Source: Candidatus Actinomarinales bacterium (lineage in GTDB: Bacteria; Actinomycetota; Acidimicrobiia; Actinomarinales; Actinomarinaceae). From it: 35,469 bases of DNA. The notes under the pieces were generated by a model, which saw only the letters and a list, made by a program, of their open reading frames with translations, was not told the DNA's origin and searched no databases. Where the stretch lies: NCBI GenBank assembly GCA_004214055.1, contig SGYT01000007.1, positions 1 through 35,469 on the forward strand, written 5' to 3'. The translations under genes were made by a program, and so were the position numbers. Below, piece after piece: positions 16,647 to 25,239 of the stretch (positions are counted from its first letter, which is position 1; the number at the start of each line of letters is the position of its first letter).

Positions 16647-17367
16647 CTTTACCACTTAGTGTTACAATATCTTTTTCTATACTCATTTCTAATTCTCCAC
16701 CAGGATAAAGAATTATAGAATTATTATTAACTTGATTAGTGTCATATAAATAATAAAACATACATATTGCACCAGACCCGCATGCATCTGTTTCACCAAC
16801 GCCTCTTTCATGTACACGCGCATTTATTATATTTTTATCGATCATATTATATATTTCTATATTTACTCCATTATCAAATTTTTTGGATTGATATACTTTA
16901 TTAACAAATTTTTCTAAATTAAATTTTTCAACATTTTTAACTTGAACCAGTAAGTGGGGATTGCCTATCTTTGAATGAATACATTCATTATTATCTATTA
17001 TTATTTTATTTTGATCATAAGTTGGGATTGTTACTTCTATTGAAATATTTTCTCCATTTGAAATAGTTTTTATATTTCCAATAGGAGCAATCACTGTTAA
17101 TTCGTTACTATCAACAATAGAATTATCAATTGCATACTTAGCAACGCACCTAATTCCATTAACGCATAATTCAGCAGTTGATCCATCATTATTGTAGTAA
17201 TACATTTTTACTGTTTTAGAGCTTATTTTTTCTACAAAAATTACTCCATCTATATCAATTAACGAATCAGCAACTATTGATATGATTTCTAAATCAGTTT
17301 TACTTTTTTCATATTCACTAACAAGAAAATTATTTCCTGTACCTGACATGTATTGTGGATTATTCAT
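16633..17367 (-). CDS. dapF: Diaminopimelate epimerase
   Basis: A 244-aa epimerase converting LL- to meso-diaminopimelate for lysine and peptidoglycan synthesis. The two catalytic cysteines are C68 (AELCVNGIRCVAKYA) and C196 (GVGETDACGSGAICMF), each in its conserved context, and the N-terminal SGTGNNFLV is typical. The ATG at 17367 overlaps the miaA stop by 8 nt (ATGAATAA); a TTG one codon earlier is possible but less likely. dapA and dapB are also in this window, so three steps of the DAP pathway are encoded within 14 kb. The hflX gene that normally sits between dapF and lexA in actinobacteria is absent. Confidence 0.95.
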   Translation of the reverse strand: MNNPQYMSGTGNNFLVSEYEKSKTDLEIISIVADSLIDIDGVIFVEKISSKTVKMYYYNNDGSTAELCVNGIRCVAKYAIDNSIVDSNELTVIAPIGNIKTISNGENISIEVTIPTYDQNKIIIDNNECIHSKIGNPHLLVQVKNVEKFNLEKFVNKVYQSKKFDNGVNIEIYNMIDKNIINARVHERGVGETDACGSGAICMFYYLYDTNQVNNNSIILYPGGELEMSIEKDIVTLSGKVTYL

Positions 17368-18184
17368 CAATTATTTCCATCATATTTTTATAAACAAATG
17401 ATTCATCATCAGATTCTATCATTTTTAATCTTGGTTCTTTTTTAAACCAAGTAATTTGTTTTTTAGCAAGTTTCATAGTTTTAATATTAATGTTTTCTTG
17501 TATATCTTTATTTATATTCATACCAATCGCTTGAAGAATTGTTTTAGATGGATTTTTGATATTATTAATCTCTGAAATTAAACCATCGTTAATCATTTCA
17601 TTTGTTCTATTTATTATATTTTCTTTATATTTAGGATTGTTCCAAAAAATACCAACTGTGTTCTTCTTAACATTGATTGGGGGGAAAATATATCTACTTT
17701 GTTCTAAAATATTATCTTCAATATTTCTTATGAGTCTTCTTTTATTTAATTCTGTTATAGGTAATTCGATATTATGTAATTTATGAAAATTTAATAATTG
17801 TTCATAATTTAGTTGTTCTAATTCAGCTCTAATAGTTGGATCTGTGGGTCTAAATTCAAAACTATCAATAATAGATTTATAGTAAAGTCCTGTTCCACCC
17901 ACAACAATTATGTCTTGTTCAAAAGATAACTGAGGAATATTTTTTTCTATAAGGTAATTCAAATAATCAACTACCGAAAAATTCTGATCTGTATCAGCAA
18001 TATCAAGTCCATAATATAAAACTTCTGCTCTCATAACTTCAGTTGGTTTAGCAGTTAAAATATCTAAACCTCTATAAACAGCCATCGAGTCTAAAGATAA
18101 GATTGGTATTTTTTTTTCTATTGCTATTTTATGAGCTAAAGCAGATTTGCCTGATGCCGTTGTACCAGTTAAAAAATATAACAA
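17360..18184 (-). CDS. miaA: tRNA dimethylallyltransferase
   Basis: Adds the dimethylallyl group to A37 of tRNAs reading UNN codons; MiaB then methylthiolates the product. The P-loop GTTASGKS is at residues 7-14, followed by SLDSMAVYRGLDILTAKP and DIVVVGGTGLYYKSI, all family signatures. At 274 aa it is somewhat shorter than most MiaA proteins (about 300). The start is a TTG at 18184, 1 nt after the miaB stop; no ATG fits. Overlap with dapF downstream and adjacency to miaB upstream indicate a tightly packed operon. Confidence 0.95.
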   Translation of the reverse strand: MLYFLTGTTASGKSALAHKIAIEKKIPILSLDSMAVYRGLDILTAKPTEVMRAEVLYYGLDIADTDQNFSVVDYLNYLIEKNIPQLSFEQDIIVVGGTGLYYKSIIDSFEFRPTDPTIRAELEQLNYEQLLNFHKLHNIELPITELNKRRLIRNIEDNILEQSRYIFPPINVKKNTVGIFWNNPKYKENIINRTNEMINDGLISEINNIKNPSKTILQAIGMNINKDIQENINIKTMKLAKKQITWFKKEPRLKMIESDDESFVYKNMMEIIDE

Positions 18185-18185
18185 T

Positions 18186-19562
18186 TTATACTAATTCAGA
18201 TTTTAAAGCAAAAGGAGTAGCATCATTTATTAACACAGTAACGTAATCCCCTATGTTTATATTCTTTGATGAAATATGTGTAGTATGTCCACCATCAATT
18301 TTTCCAGTCATAAATTCATTAGTTTTTTTCGAATAATTTTCTATTAACAGCATTTGTGTTGTTCCTATAAATCTTTTGAGTCTTTTATGACTTATTTCAG
18401 TTTGCAATTGTTTAAGCCTCATAAACCTATCATTGATTACATCTTGATCAATAAACTCATCTTTATAATCTGCAGCTTTTGTACCTGGCCTTGGTGAAAA
18501 TTTAAACATATACACTGCATCAAATTTTGCATATTTAAGAACGGAAAGTGTTTCTTCAAAATCTAATTCACTTTCACCAGGAAATCCTACAATTACATCA
18601 GTTGTAAGTGAAACATTATCTATTTTTATAATCGCTGAGTCTACTTTTTCTAAAAACTTTTTTTTATTATAACCACGTTGCATTTTTCGTAATATAGTAT
18701 CACTACCGCTTTGAAGAGGAATATGTATTTGTTTTGTTACTTTATCTAATGTATTTACTGCATTTAAAGTTACATCCTTAAAATCTTTAGGATGAGGTGA
18801 GGTGAAACGTATTCTTTTTAAACCGTCTATCTCATTTAATATATAAAGTAACTCTGAAAAATATGGTTTTGATTTTCCATTAATTTTTAAATCTCTTCCA
18901 TAAGAGTTTACATTTTGACCAAGTAAAGTAATTTCTTTTATTCCTGAATCAACTAATTTTGTTACCTCATTTAATATATCTGATGGTCTCCTACTAATTT
19001 CTGGTCCCCTAACACTTGGTACAATACAAAATGTACAAGAATTGTCACATCCAATTTGAATTGTTACTAAAGCTGATACTTCAGATTCCCGAATTGATGG
19101 TGCATCAGTAGGAAGTGTTTCTATACTGTCCGCTACTTCAGTAATTGGTCCCCAGTCCTCTGATTGATTAAGTAAATGAACTACATCTGTAAGATTGTGA
19201 GTTCCCATAACTACATCAACCCATGGTGCTCTGTTTCTTACTAATTCTTTATCTTTTTGAGCTGCACATCCACCAACTAGTAATTTTCTATTTATATTTT
19301 TACTTTTCCATACTTTTAACTGACCTAAAGTTCCATATAATTTATCATCAGCATTTTCACGTATAGTACATGTATTAACGAACAATATATCACTATTTTC
19401 AATAGAAGTAGCTTTTATCATTCCATCTTGTTCAAATAAACCAGCAATTCGTTCTGAGTCATGCTCGTTCATTTGGCATCCAAATGTTTTGATAAAGTAT
19501 TTTAAACCAGATCGAGATGGTCTTATTTGTTTACTTCTTTTAATTTCTAATGTAGTCTTCAC
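18186..19562 (-). CDS. miaB: tRNA-2-methylthio-N6-dimethylallyladenosine synthase
   Basis: A 458-aa radical-SAM methylthiotransferase completing ms2i6A37 modification of tRNA. The UPF0004 domain carries the auxiliary [4Fe-4S] cysteines C29 (TFGCQMNEHDSE), C65 (VNTCTIRENA) and C99 (VGGCAAQ). The radical-SAM cluster cysteines are C172, C176 and C179 (GCDNSCTFCIVP), and a TRAM domain ends the protein. The start is GTG at 19562 (the overlapping ATG is followed at once by TGA). It lies 35 nt downstream of recA with no recX gene between, unlike most actinobacteria. Confidence 0.96.
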   Translation of the reverse strand: MKTTLEIKRSKQIRPSRSGLKYFIKTFGCQMNEHDSERIAGLFEQDGMIKATSIENSDILFVNTCTIRENADDKLYGTLGQLKVWKSKNINRKLLVGGCAAQKDKELVRNRAPWVDVVMGTHNLTDVVHLLNQSEDWGPITEVADSIETLPTDAPSIRESEVSALVTIQIGCDNSCTFCIVPSVRGPEISRRPSDILNEVTKLVDSGIKEITLLGQNVNSYGRDLKINGKSKPYFSELLYILNEIDGLKRIRFTSPHPKDFKDVTLNAVNTLDKVTKQIHIPLQSGSDTILRKMQRGYNKKKFLEKVDSAIIKIDNVSLTTDVIVGFPGESELDFEETLSVLKYAKFDAVYMFKFSPRPGTKAADYKDEFIDQDVINDRFMRLKQLQTEISHKRLKRFIGTTQMLLIENYSKKTNEFMTGKIDGGHTTHISSKNINIGDYVTVLINDATPFALKSELV

Positions 19563-19597
19563 ATTTAAATTATATGAAACTTTTAATTAAATAAATA

Positions 19598-20662
19598 CTA
19601 CTTTTTCTTATTAGTTTCTTTTTTTTCTTTAGAATTATCTTCTGTTTCATCTACATTAGTAGTATCTTCACTATCTACCATTCCAACTGCTTTATAAACA
19701 TCATTTTCTAGTTGTAATGCTAGATCAGGATTTTCACGTAGGTAATTTTTAGAATTTTCTTTACCTTGACCAAGTTGTACTTCATCATATGTGAACCAAG
19801 CACCACCTTTTCTGACAATACCGTGTTCGACTCCTACATCTAGAAGACTTCCTTCTCTTGAAATTCCTTTTCCAAACATAATGTCAAATTCTGCTTCTCT
19901 GAAGGGCGGAGCAACTTTATTTTTAACAATTTTTGCTCTAATCCTGTTACCAATCATTTCAGCACCTACTTTTAGTGTTTCAATTCTTCTGATATCTATT
20001 CTTACTGATGCGTAGAATTTCAATGCTCTACCACCACTTGTTGTTTCAGGAGAACCCCACATAACACCTATTTTTTCTCTTATTTGATTAATAAAAATAA
20101 CTGTTGTTTGTGTTTTATTAATTGATCCAGTTAACTTTCTTAATGCTTGAGACATAAGCCTTGCTTGAAGGCCAACATGAGATTGACCCATTTCACCATC
20201 AATTTCTGCTTTTGGTACTAATGCAGCAACTGAATCTATTATTACAATATCAACTCCACCAGACTCAATAAGCATATCAGCTATTTCTAGTGCTTGTTCT
20301 CCAGTATCAGGTTGAGATACCAACAATTCATCAATATCTACACCAAGAGCTGCAGCATATACAGGATCTAACGCATGCTCTGCATCAATAAAAGCTGCTA
20401 CTCCACCAGCTTTTTGAGCTTCAGCAGCAACATGTAAAGAAAGAGTTGTTTTACCGGAACTTTCAGGACCATATATTTCAACTACTCTTCCTTTAGGTAT
20501 TCCACCTATTCCTAAGGCTAAGTCTATCGATAAAGCACCTGTTGATATTGCTGGTACCTTTTTTACATTATCAGTTCCAAGTTTCATTAAAGAACCTTCA
20601 CCGAATTGCTTTTCTATTTGGTCAAAAACTGTATCTAGTTTTTTTGCCCTGTCTTTATCCAT
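19598..20662 (-). CDS. recA: Recombinase RecA
   Basis: A 354-aa strand-exchange ATPase and SOS co-protease. Walker A GPESSGKT is at residues 65-72; the Walker B region [24 protein letters not shown], the L2 loop [19 protein letters not shown] and a lysine/glutamate-rich C-terminal tail are all present. There is no intein. AGGAG lies just upstream of the ATG. Expression is predicted to be LexA-controlled from the box at 20726-20741. The gene sits between cinA (upstream) and miaB (downstream). Confidence 0.98.
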   Translation of the reverse strand: MDKDRAKKLDTVFDQIEKQFGEGSLMKLGTDNVKKVPAISTGALSIDLALGIGGIPKGRVVEIYGPESSGKTTLSLHVAAEAQKAGGVAAFIDAEHALDPVYAAALGVDIDELLVSQPDTGEQALEIADMLIESGGVDIVIIDSVAALVPKAEIDGEMGQSHVGLQARLMSQALRKLTGSINKTQTTVIFINQIREKIGVMWGSPETTSGGRALKFYASVRIDIRRIETLKVGAEMIGNRIRAKIVKNKVAPPFREAEFDIMFGKGISREGSLLDVGVEHGIVRKGGAWFTYDEVQLGQGKENSKNYLRENPDLALQLENDVYKAVGMVDSEDTTNVDETEDNSKEKKETNKKK

Positions 20663-20718
20663 TTCTATCTCCTATTTATAGATTAATTAACTTTAATTAA
20701 AACATCTTTATATGACAT

Positions 20719-20747
20719 ATTTTACTAGAACATTTGTTCTAATACAA
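20719..20747 (-). promoter_or_regulatory. Predicted recA promoter
   Basis: On the minus strand TTGTAT (-35-like, 20742-20747) is separated by exactly 17 nt from TAAAAT (-10-like, 20719-20724). The 17-nt spacer is filled by the LexA palindrome, so a bound repressor would cover the core promoter. The -35 match to consensus is only moderate. Confidence 0.5.
20726..20741 (-). promoter_or_regulatory. LexA (SOS) box in front of recA
   Basis: TAGAACAAATGTTCTA (minus strand) has perfect GAAC/GTTC arms around a 4-nt centre, the form known for Gram-positive and actinobacterial LexA. It lies 64 nt upstream of the recA ATG and overlaps the last codons and stop of cinA (20739-20741). It matches the box before lexA at 15 of 16 positions. 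Confidence 0.9.
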
Positions 20748-21944
20748 GGATTTAATGAATTTAATAAGTTCCCATATAGATTTATTTGAAGCTCTTTCAA
20801 TTATTTCAGTTCTATTTCCATTCAACTTATGTTCTGTTACTTGCGTTTTTTCGATGTTAGATATACAGATAAATATTTTTCCAATTGGATATTGACTACT
20901 TGTTATTGGGCCTGCCTCCCCCAATATTGAAATTGATATATTAGAACCATATTTTTTTAAAGAAGCAAAACATAACTCAATACTAAGTTCTTCCCAATCT
21001 TCAGTATCTAAATCAACATTTAACAATTTTGATTTGGCTAATGATGAATAAACTATATCTCCAGAAAGGTAATTATTACTTATCCCTGGATTTTGAGTTA
21101 ATTTAGAAGCAATTAACCCTCCAGTGATGCTTTCTACAGTAGTAATTGTTAAATTATTAGTTTTTAGTAAATCAAATAATATTGAAGAAATATGAATATT
21201 TTCATAAGCTAAGATATCTTCGTTAAAACATTCTTTAATATCTAATAAGAATTTTTCATGATCTTGTTTTGATATTGAATTTTTATCATACCTTAATTTA
21301 ATGATTCCTTTACTTGCTAAATATGCAATATCTATATCTTTAGGTTTAAATTTATTTATTTCACTCGCTAAATGTGATTCTGCTTGATTGTAAAATAATA
21401 TAAATCTGTAATCTCTTTTGTTACCTTTGTATTTAACTTCTAAGAATGGTACTAACTCGTCATTAACTATAGGAATAAATTCATTTGGTGGGCCAGGTAG
21501 TATGAATACATTCTTATTATCAATTTCTATATGTAGACCTGGTGCTGTTCCTTTTGTATTTGTTAATTTTTTAGCTCCATATGGTACTAATGCTTGTTTG
21601 ATATTTATATCAGGCATTTTTAAACCCCTTGAGCTCCATCTCTCTTCCATATAAGATACATGTTTGCTATCAAGGATTAATTTCAAATTTAAATATTTTG
21701 AAATTACTTCTTTTGTAATATCATCTTCAGTAGGACCTAATCCTCCGCATATAATTACTAAATCATTTTTGTTTTCTAAATATTTAAACCCACCTATTAT
21801 CTCTTCTTCATTGTCTGAAACTGTTAATTCTGTATTTAAGTTATATCCTGAATTGTATAATATGTTTCCCAAACTAGATAAGTTTGTATTGAGTGTGTCT
21901 CCTAATAATATTTCAGTTCCTACAGTTAATAATCCAATTTTCAT
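20739..21944 (-). CDS. cinA: CinA-family protein (competence/damage-inducible; NMN amidohydrolase-like)
   Basis: A 401-aa protein with the two-domain CinA layout. The N-terminal MoCF/COG1058 domain starts MKIGLLTVGTEILLGDTLNTN and carries the VIICGGLGPTEDD motif. The C-terminal CinA domain has TTVESITGGLIASKLTQNPG near residue 270, where many homologues have ESCTGG. CinA proteins act in pyridine-nucleotide salvage (ADP-ribose pyrophosphatase and NMN deamidase activities), and in some bacteria are expressed with recA. It is the first gene of the minus-strand cinA-recA-miaB-miaA-dapF run. Its last codons contain the recA LexA box. The deamidase-domain residues differ slightly from consensus. 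Confidence 0.93.
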   Translation of the reverse strand: MKIGLLTVGTEILLGDTLNTNLSSLGNILYNSGYNLNTELTVSDNEEEIIGGFKYLENKNDLVIICGGLGPTEDDITKEVISKYLNLKLILDSKHVSYMEERWSSRGLKMPDINIKQALVPYGAKKLTNTKGTAPGLHIEIDNKNVFILPGPPNEFIPIVNDELVPFLEVKYKGNKRDYRFILFYNQAESHLASEINKFKPKDIDIAYLASKGIIKLRYDKNSISKQDHEKFLLDIKECFNEDILAYENIHISSILFDLLKTNNLTITTVESITGGLIASKLTQNPGISNNYLSGDIVYSSLAKSKLLNVDLDTEDWEELSIELCFASLKKYGSNISISILGEAGPITSSQYPIGKIFICISNIEKTQVTEHKLNGNRTEIIERASNKSIWELIKFIKSLY

Positions 21945-21991
21945 AATTTTAGATTAGCAATATTACTGTGTAATATTATTAAGGTTTATAT

Positions 21992-22435
21992 ATGAAAAAA
22001 TTAATATTACTTTTTATTCTTTTTACTTTTTGCTCTTCACCTATAAATAGTGATTTTTCTGATGAGTTTATTACTGAAATTACATATCAAAACTTAGATG
22101 GTGAATATGTAAATGAAGATCTTACAAACAAAAAGACAATTATTGTTTTTTGGGCAGATTATTGAGGTAGCTGTAGACAGGAGTTGCCTGTCTTAGAAGC
22201 AAATTTAAATAACTTTAATGACGAATACGATGTCATAGCTTTAGCTCATAGTGATATAAATTCAACTAATTCTTGGGTTCGAAACAATCTTAAAAATATT
22301 TTAACTATTGGTATTTCAACACAAGAAATTAGAGATAAATATAAAGTTATAGGTCAACCAATAACAATTATCTTAAATGAAAAAGGTGAAATTATTTTTA
22401 GAGAGTATGGCTATATACCTGTAACTGATTTCTAA
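21992..22435 (+). CDS. Thioredoxin/TlpA-like selenoprotein (UGA = Sec58)
   Basis: From an ATG at 21992 one frame runs 147 codons to a TAA, interrupted only by TGA at 22163-22165 (codon 58). The upstream part has a hydrophobic N-terminus (MKKLILLFILFTFCSSP, a signal or weak lipoprotein peptide) and KTIIVFWADY; the part after the TGA continues GSCRQELPVLEANL. Thioredoxin/TlpA proteins have W-A-x-x-C-G-x-C here, so TGA replaces the first redox Cys, giving U-G-S-C. The cis-Pro segment KVIGQPITIILNEKGEI is also intact. A hairpin fitting a bacterial SECIS follows. A TTG at 22184 would yield only a headless fragment. It is probably an extracytoplasmic thiol oxidoreductase. The alternative is a nonsense-mutated pseudogene, which I consider unlikely. 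Confidence 0.82.
22163..22193 (+). promoter_or_regulatory. Putative bacterial SECIS element (UGA plus hairpin)
   Basis: The TGA is followed by 9 nt and then a perfect 7-bp stem: AGACAGG (22175-22181) pairs with CCTGTCT (22187-22193) across a 5-nt loop AGTTG. The UGA-to-loop distance is 16 nt and the second loop base is G followed by U. Both features agree with the known bacterial SECIS rules for SelB binding (loop 16-37 nt from UGA, G among the first two loop bases). The stem is built from codons CAG, GAG, TTG and GTC, which are minority choices in this AT-rich genome. Confidence 0.78.
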
Positions 22436-22506
22436 TAATTTATACAATATCAAACACATTCCGTTCAAGATAAGTAATATAAGAAAGTAACTAAGCGGAG
22501 GAAAAT

Positions 22507-23637
22507 GTGAAAAAATCATTTCTTATTCTACTTTCTTTAACTATGGTGCTTACCGCTTGTGGTGGAGCAACAGAAGAAGTTGTAGAAGAACCTGCAGTTG
22601 TTGAAGAAGTCGAAACACTAGATAAGCCAGCTACTACTACTGCGCCTGTTCTAGATAAAATTATTTTTGGCTTTGTTCCAAGTGCAGAACAAACAGACCT
22701 TCAAGACAATATACAACCTTTAATGAAAGTTTTATCAGAAGGTTTGGGTATTGAAGTAGAAGGATTTGTTACAAGCGATTATTCTGGTTTGTTAGTTGCT
22801 ATGGGTTCAGGTCAAGCTGATGTTGGTGCCTTTAATACTTTAGGTTACGTAAATGCACTAAATGCTTTTCCTACTCGGTTAGAAGCAATAGCTAAAATTG
22901 TTAGATATGGATCAGGTTCGTATCACGGAACATTCTGGACTACAGATGCAAGTGTTTGTAAGTCCACACCTGTGATAGGAGCATTTGAAAACATTGATGG
23001 TGTTCCTACTCTTGTTGAAGGTTCAGCAACAATGCCACCTGATGTCGCAGCTTTACAAGTAGGTTGGGGCTTTGGTGATGATGGTATGATCCCAGAAGTT
23101 AGAACAATTGATGGAGCTGAAGTAACTGTTAGTCCTGGACTAGCATGTGAAGCAGATTTATCTGTAATGATTGGTGAAGAAGTATTATTTGTTGAAGAGG
23201 GTTCAACATCCGGATATCTCTATCCTTCATTGCAATTAAAAAATGCTGGTATTAGCTACACAAGCGACATAGTTCAAAGATATGCAGGATCTCATGATGG
23301 AGTAATTTCCGGACTGTACAATGGTGACGCTAAATTTGGTGTTACTTATGATGATGCAAGAAGAACTATGAGAAAAACAAACCCTGATGTTGGAGAAAAA
23401 GTTATAGCTTTTGCAATTACTGAAGAAATACCAAATGATGTAGTTGCTGTAAGATCTGACTTACCTGCCGATATTAAGGATAAAATATATACAATTCTAA
23501 GCGACTATATTGCAACTGATGAAGGTTTAGCTGTTATGGATGAAATCTATGGATGGACAGGACTAGTTCCTGCAGTTAACTCTGAATTTGATGTTGTTAA
23601 ACAAGCAGCTCAAGAATTTGGTTTGTACGACGAGTAA
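22507..23637 (+). CDS. phnD: Phosphate/phosphite/phosphonate ABC transporter substrate-binding lipoprotein
   Basis: A 376-aa PhnD-family binding protein. The signal peptide ends in the lipobox LTAC with Cys18, so it is anchored outside the membrane; an acidic Glu/Val-rich linker follows. The core fold shows IIFGFVPSAEQTDLQ, the SGQADVGAFNTLGYVNAL segment and DGVISGLYNGDAKFGVTYDDARR, as in phosphonate- and phosphite-binding relatives. The start is GTG at 22507 after the strong site GCGGAGG; the overlapping ATG runs straight into TGA. The following phnC and two phnE genes make a complete importer. No C-P lyase or phosphite dehydrogenase gene is visible, so the ligand cannot be fixed. Confidence 0.92.
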   Translation: MKKSFLILLSLTMVLTACGGATEEVVEEPAVVEEVETLDKPATTTAPVLDKIIFGFVPSAEQTDLQDNIQPLMKVLSEGLGIEVEGFVTSDYSGLLVAMGSGQADVGAFNTLGYVNALNAFPTRLEAIAKIVRYGSGSYHGTFWTTDASVCKSTPVIGAFENIDGVPTLVEGSATMPPDVAALQVGWGFGDDGMIPEVRTIDGAEVTVSPGLACEADLSVMIGEEVLFVEEGSTSGYLYPSLQLKNAGISYTSDIVQRYAGSHDGVISGLYNGDAKFGVTYDDARRTMRKTNPDVGEKVIAFAITEEIPNDVVAVRSDLPADIKDKIYTILSDYIATDEGLAVMDEIYGWTGLVPAVNSEFDVVKQAAQEFGLYDE

Positions 23638-23643
23638 TTTTGT

Positions 23644-23683
23644 AAATAACCGGGTTGATTTAATTCAATCCGGTTATTTTTTT
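23644..23683 (+). terminator. Rho-independent terminator/attenuator between phnD and phnC
   Basis: A hairpin with stem AAATAACCGGGTTGA (23644-23658) pairing TTCAATCCGGTTATTT (ending 23679), about 15 bp with one G-U pair and a short AT-rich loop, followed by a run of seven T. It starts 6 nt after the phnD stop and ends before the phnC ATG at 23691. It probably allows partial readthrough, giving more binding protein than transporter subunits. Confidence 0.85.
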
Positions 23684-23690
23684 ATTTATT

Positions 23691-24461
23691 ATGATAAAAT
23701 TTGAAAACATAAGCGTAACTTACCCTGGTGGTGTTGAAGCTCTTAAGGACATTAATCTAGAAGTCAATGAAGGAGATTTTTTAATTATTGTTGGTCTATC
23801 CGGAGCAGGTAAATCTACTTTATTAAGAGCTACTAACAATTTAGTTAAGCCTACTAAAGGAAATGTATATGTAGATTCTAGAAATGTAACAACAGCTTCA
23901 AAAAAAGAATTAAAAGAAATACGTTCTGATATTGGTATGATTTTTCAAACTTTCAACCTAGTAAATAGATCTACAGTTTTAAAAAATGTATTAACAGGGA
24001 GACTTAGCCAGATATCTAGTTTAAGATCAATATTCGGATTATGGCCTAAAGATCAAAAAAATTTAGCTTTTGAATCATTAAATCAGGTAGAAATATTAGA
24101 AAAGGCATATGTGAGAGCATCGAATTTATCAGGTGGACAGCAACAAAGAGTTGGTATAGCTAGAGCGTTATCCCAAAAACCTAAAGTTATGCTTGCTGAT
24201 GAACCCGTAGCTTCTTTAGACCCAATTACTTCAAGAGTAGTAATGAGCTATTTAAAAAAAATTAATACAGAATTAGGGATAACAACAATTGTTAACTTAC
24301 ACTTTTTAGATTTAGCAAAAGAATTTGGTGATCGCTTAATAGGTTTAAGAGATGGCGAATTAGTATATGATGGAAAAGTTTCGGATGTTTCTGATGAAGA
24401 TTTTGAAAACATATACGGAAGATCAATAAAGTCTTCGGACTTAATTGGTGAAGATGATTAA
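23691..24461 (+). CDS. phnC: Phosphonate/phosphite ABC transporter ATP-binding protein
   Basis: A 256-aa ABC ATPase. Walker A GLSGAGKST is at residues 35-43, the Q-loop at IFQTFNLV, the signature LSGGQQQRVGIARAL at 146-160, Walker B VMLADEP around 166-172 and the switch His in NLHFLDLA. The N-terminal YPGGVEALKDINLEV and the spacing fit PhnC rather than amino-acid importers. Its stop overlaps the first permease start by 8 nt. It drives uptake with the PhnD protein upstream and two PhnE-type permeases downstream. Confidence 0.94.
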   Translation: MIKFENISVTYPGGVEALKDINLEVNEGDFLIIVGLSGAGKSTLLRATNNLVKPTKGNVYVDSRNVTTASKKELKEIRSDIGMIFQTFNLVNRSTVLKNVLTGRLSQISSLRSIFGLWPKDQKNLAFESLNQVEILEKAYVRASNLSGGQQQRVGIARALSQKPKVMLADEPVASLDPITSRVVMSYLKKINTELGITTIVNLHFLDLAKEFGDRLIGLRDGELVYDGKVSDVSDEDFENIYGRSIKSSDLIGEDD

Positions 24462-25239
24462 AAATATACCAAAAAAACCATTACCTACACTATTGTCAAC
24501 TATTGGTATCCCTTTTGCTATAGTCTTTTCAATATATTCTTTTTTACAAATAGGTTTTAATTTAGAAGATTTTAGAAAAAATTTACAAAATAGATATATT
24601 GTTACAGATCCTCTTTTTAATCCTAAATGGAGTTGGGCAATTGAAAATGCATCTGCTGCACTAGTAGAGACTATCCAGATTGCTATATTAGCTAGTGTAG
24701 TTGGTTGCTTTATAGCTTTACCTTTATCTTTTTATGCCTCAAGAGCTACAAACAAAAATTCTTTTTCTTATTTTCTTTATAAATCTTTCTTAAATTTAGT
24801 AAGAACTATACCTGACTTATTTTGGGCTATGATGTTTACGGTAGCAGTTGGTTTAGGACCTTTTGCTGGTGTTTTAGCTTTAATTATGTTCTCATTAGCA
24901 ATTATGGGGAAACTATTATCAGAAACAATTGATAGTATTGATCCCGGACCTATGGAGGCTGCCAAAGCAACCGGTGGATCTCATAATCAAGCTATTTTTA
25001 CTTCAGCACTACCACAAGTATTACCAAATTTTACTGCATATTTTCTTTACATCTTTGAACTTTGTATCAGAGCAAGTGTAATTTTAGGATTAGTTGGTGC
25101 TGGTGGTGTTGGTAGAATTATTGAAACACAAAGAATATTTTTAAGGTTTGATAGAATTTCTCCAATTGTTGTTTTAATTCTTGTAGTTGTTATAGGTATA
25201 GAACAATTTAGTGTTTGGTTACGAAGAAAAATATTATGA
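24454..25239 (+). CDS. phnE: Phosphonate/phosphite ABC transporter permease (first PhnE-type)
   Basis: A 261-aa inner-membrane permease with about six transmembrane segments. The cytoplasmic EAA loop is PGPMEAAKATGGSHNQAIFTSALPQVLPN, where the ATPase docks (given here only as its position, roughly residues 165-193). The ATG at 24454 overlaps the phnC stop (ATGATTAA); a TTG at 24445 is a less likely start. The gene ends in TGA overlapping the ATG of the second permease (ATGA). Two different permeases suggest a heterodimeric channel, as seen in many phosphonate/phosphite systems. Confidence 0.92.
   Translation: MIKNIPKKPLPTLLSTIGIPFAIVFSIYSFLQIGFNLEDFRKNLQNRYIVTDPLFNPKWSWAIENASAALVETIQIAILASVVGCFIALPLSFYASRATNKNSFSYFLYKSFLNLVRTIPDLFWAMMFTVAVGLGPFAGVLALIMFSLAIMGKLLSETIDSIDPGPMEAAKATGGSHNQAIFTSALPQVLPNFTAYFLYIFELCIRASVILGLVGAGGVGRIIETQRIFLRFDRISPIVVLILVVVIGIEQFSVWLRRKIL

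Noticed and set aside
22163-22165. TGA read as Trp (altered genetic code) in the thioredoxin-like gene
   Set aside because: TGA is a genuine stop in other genes here (11124-11126, 12315-12317, 25237-25239, the last two coupled to the next start), and Trp is encoded by TGG throughout. The TGA also falls at a Cys, not a Trp, position.
22184-22435. Independent 83-aa gene starting at TTG 22184
   Set aside because: It would lack the thioredoxin first strand and active site and start inside the hairpin. It is the tail of the gene that begins at 21992.
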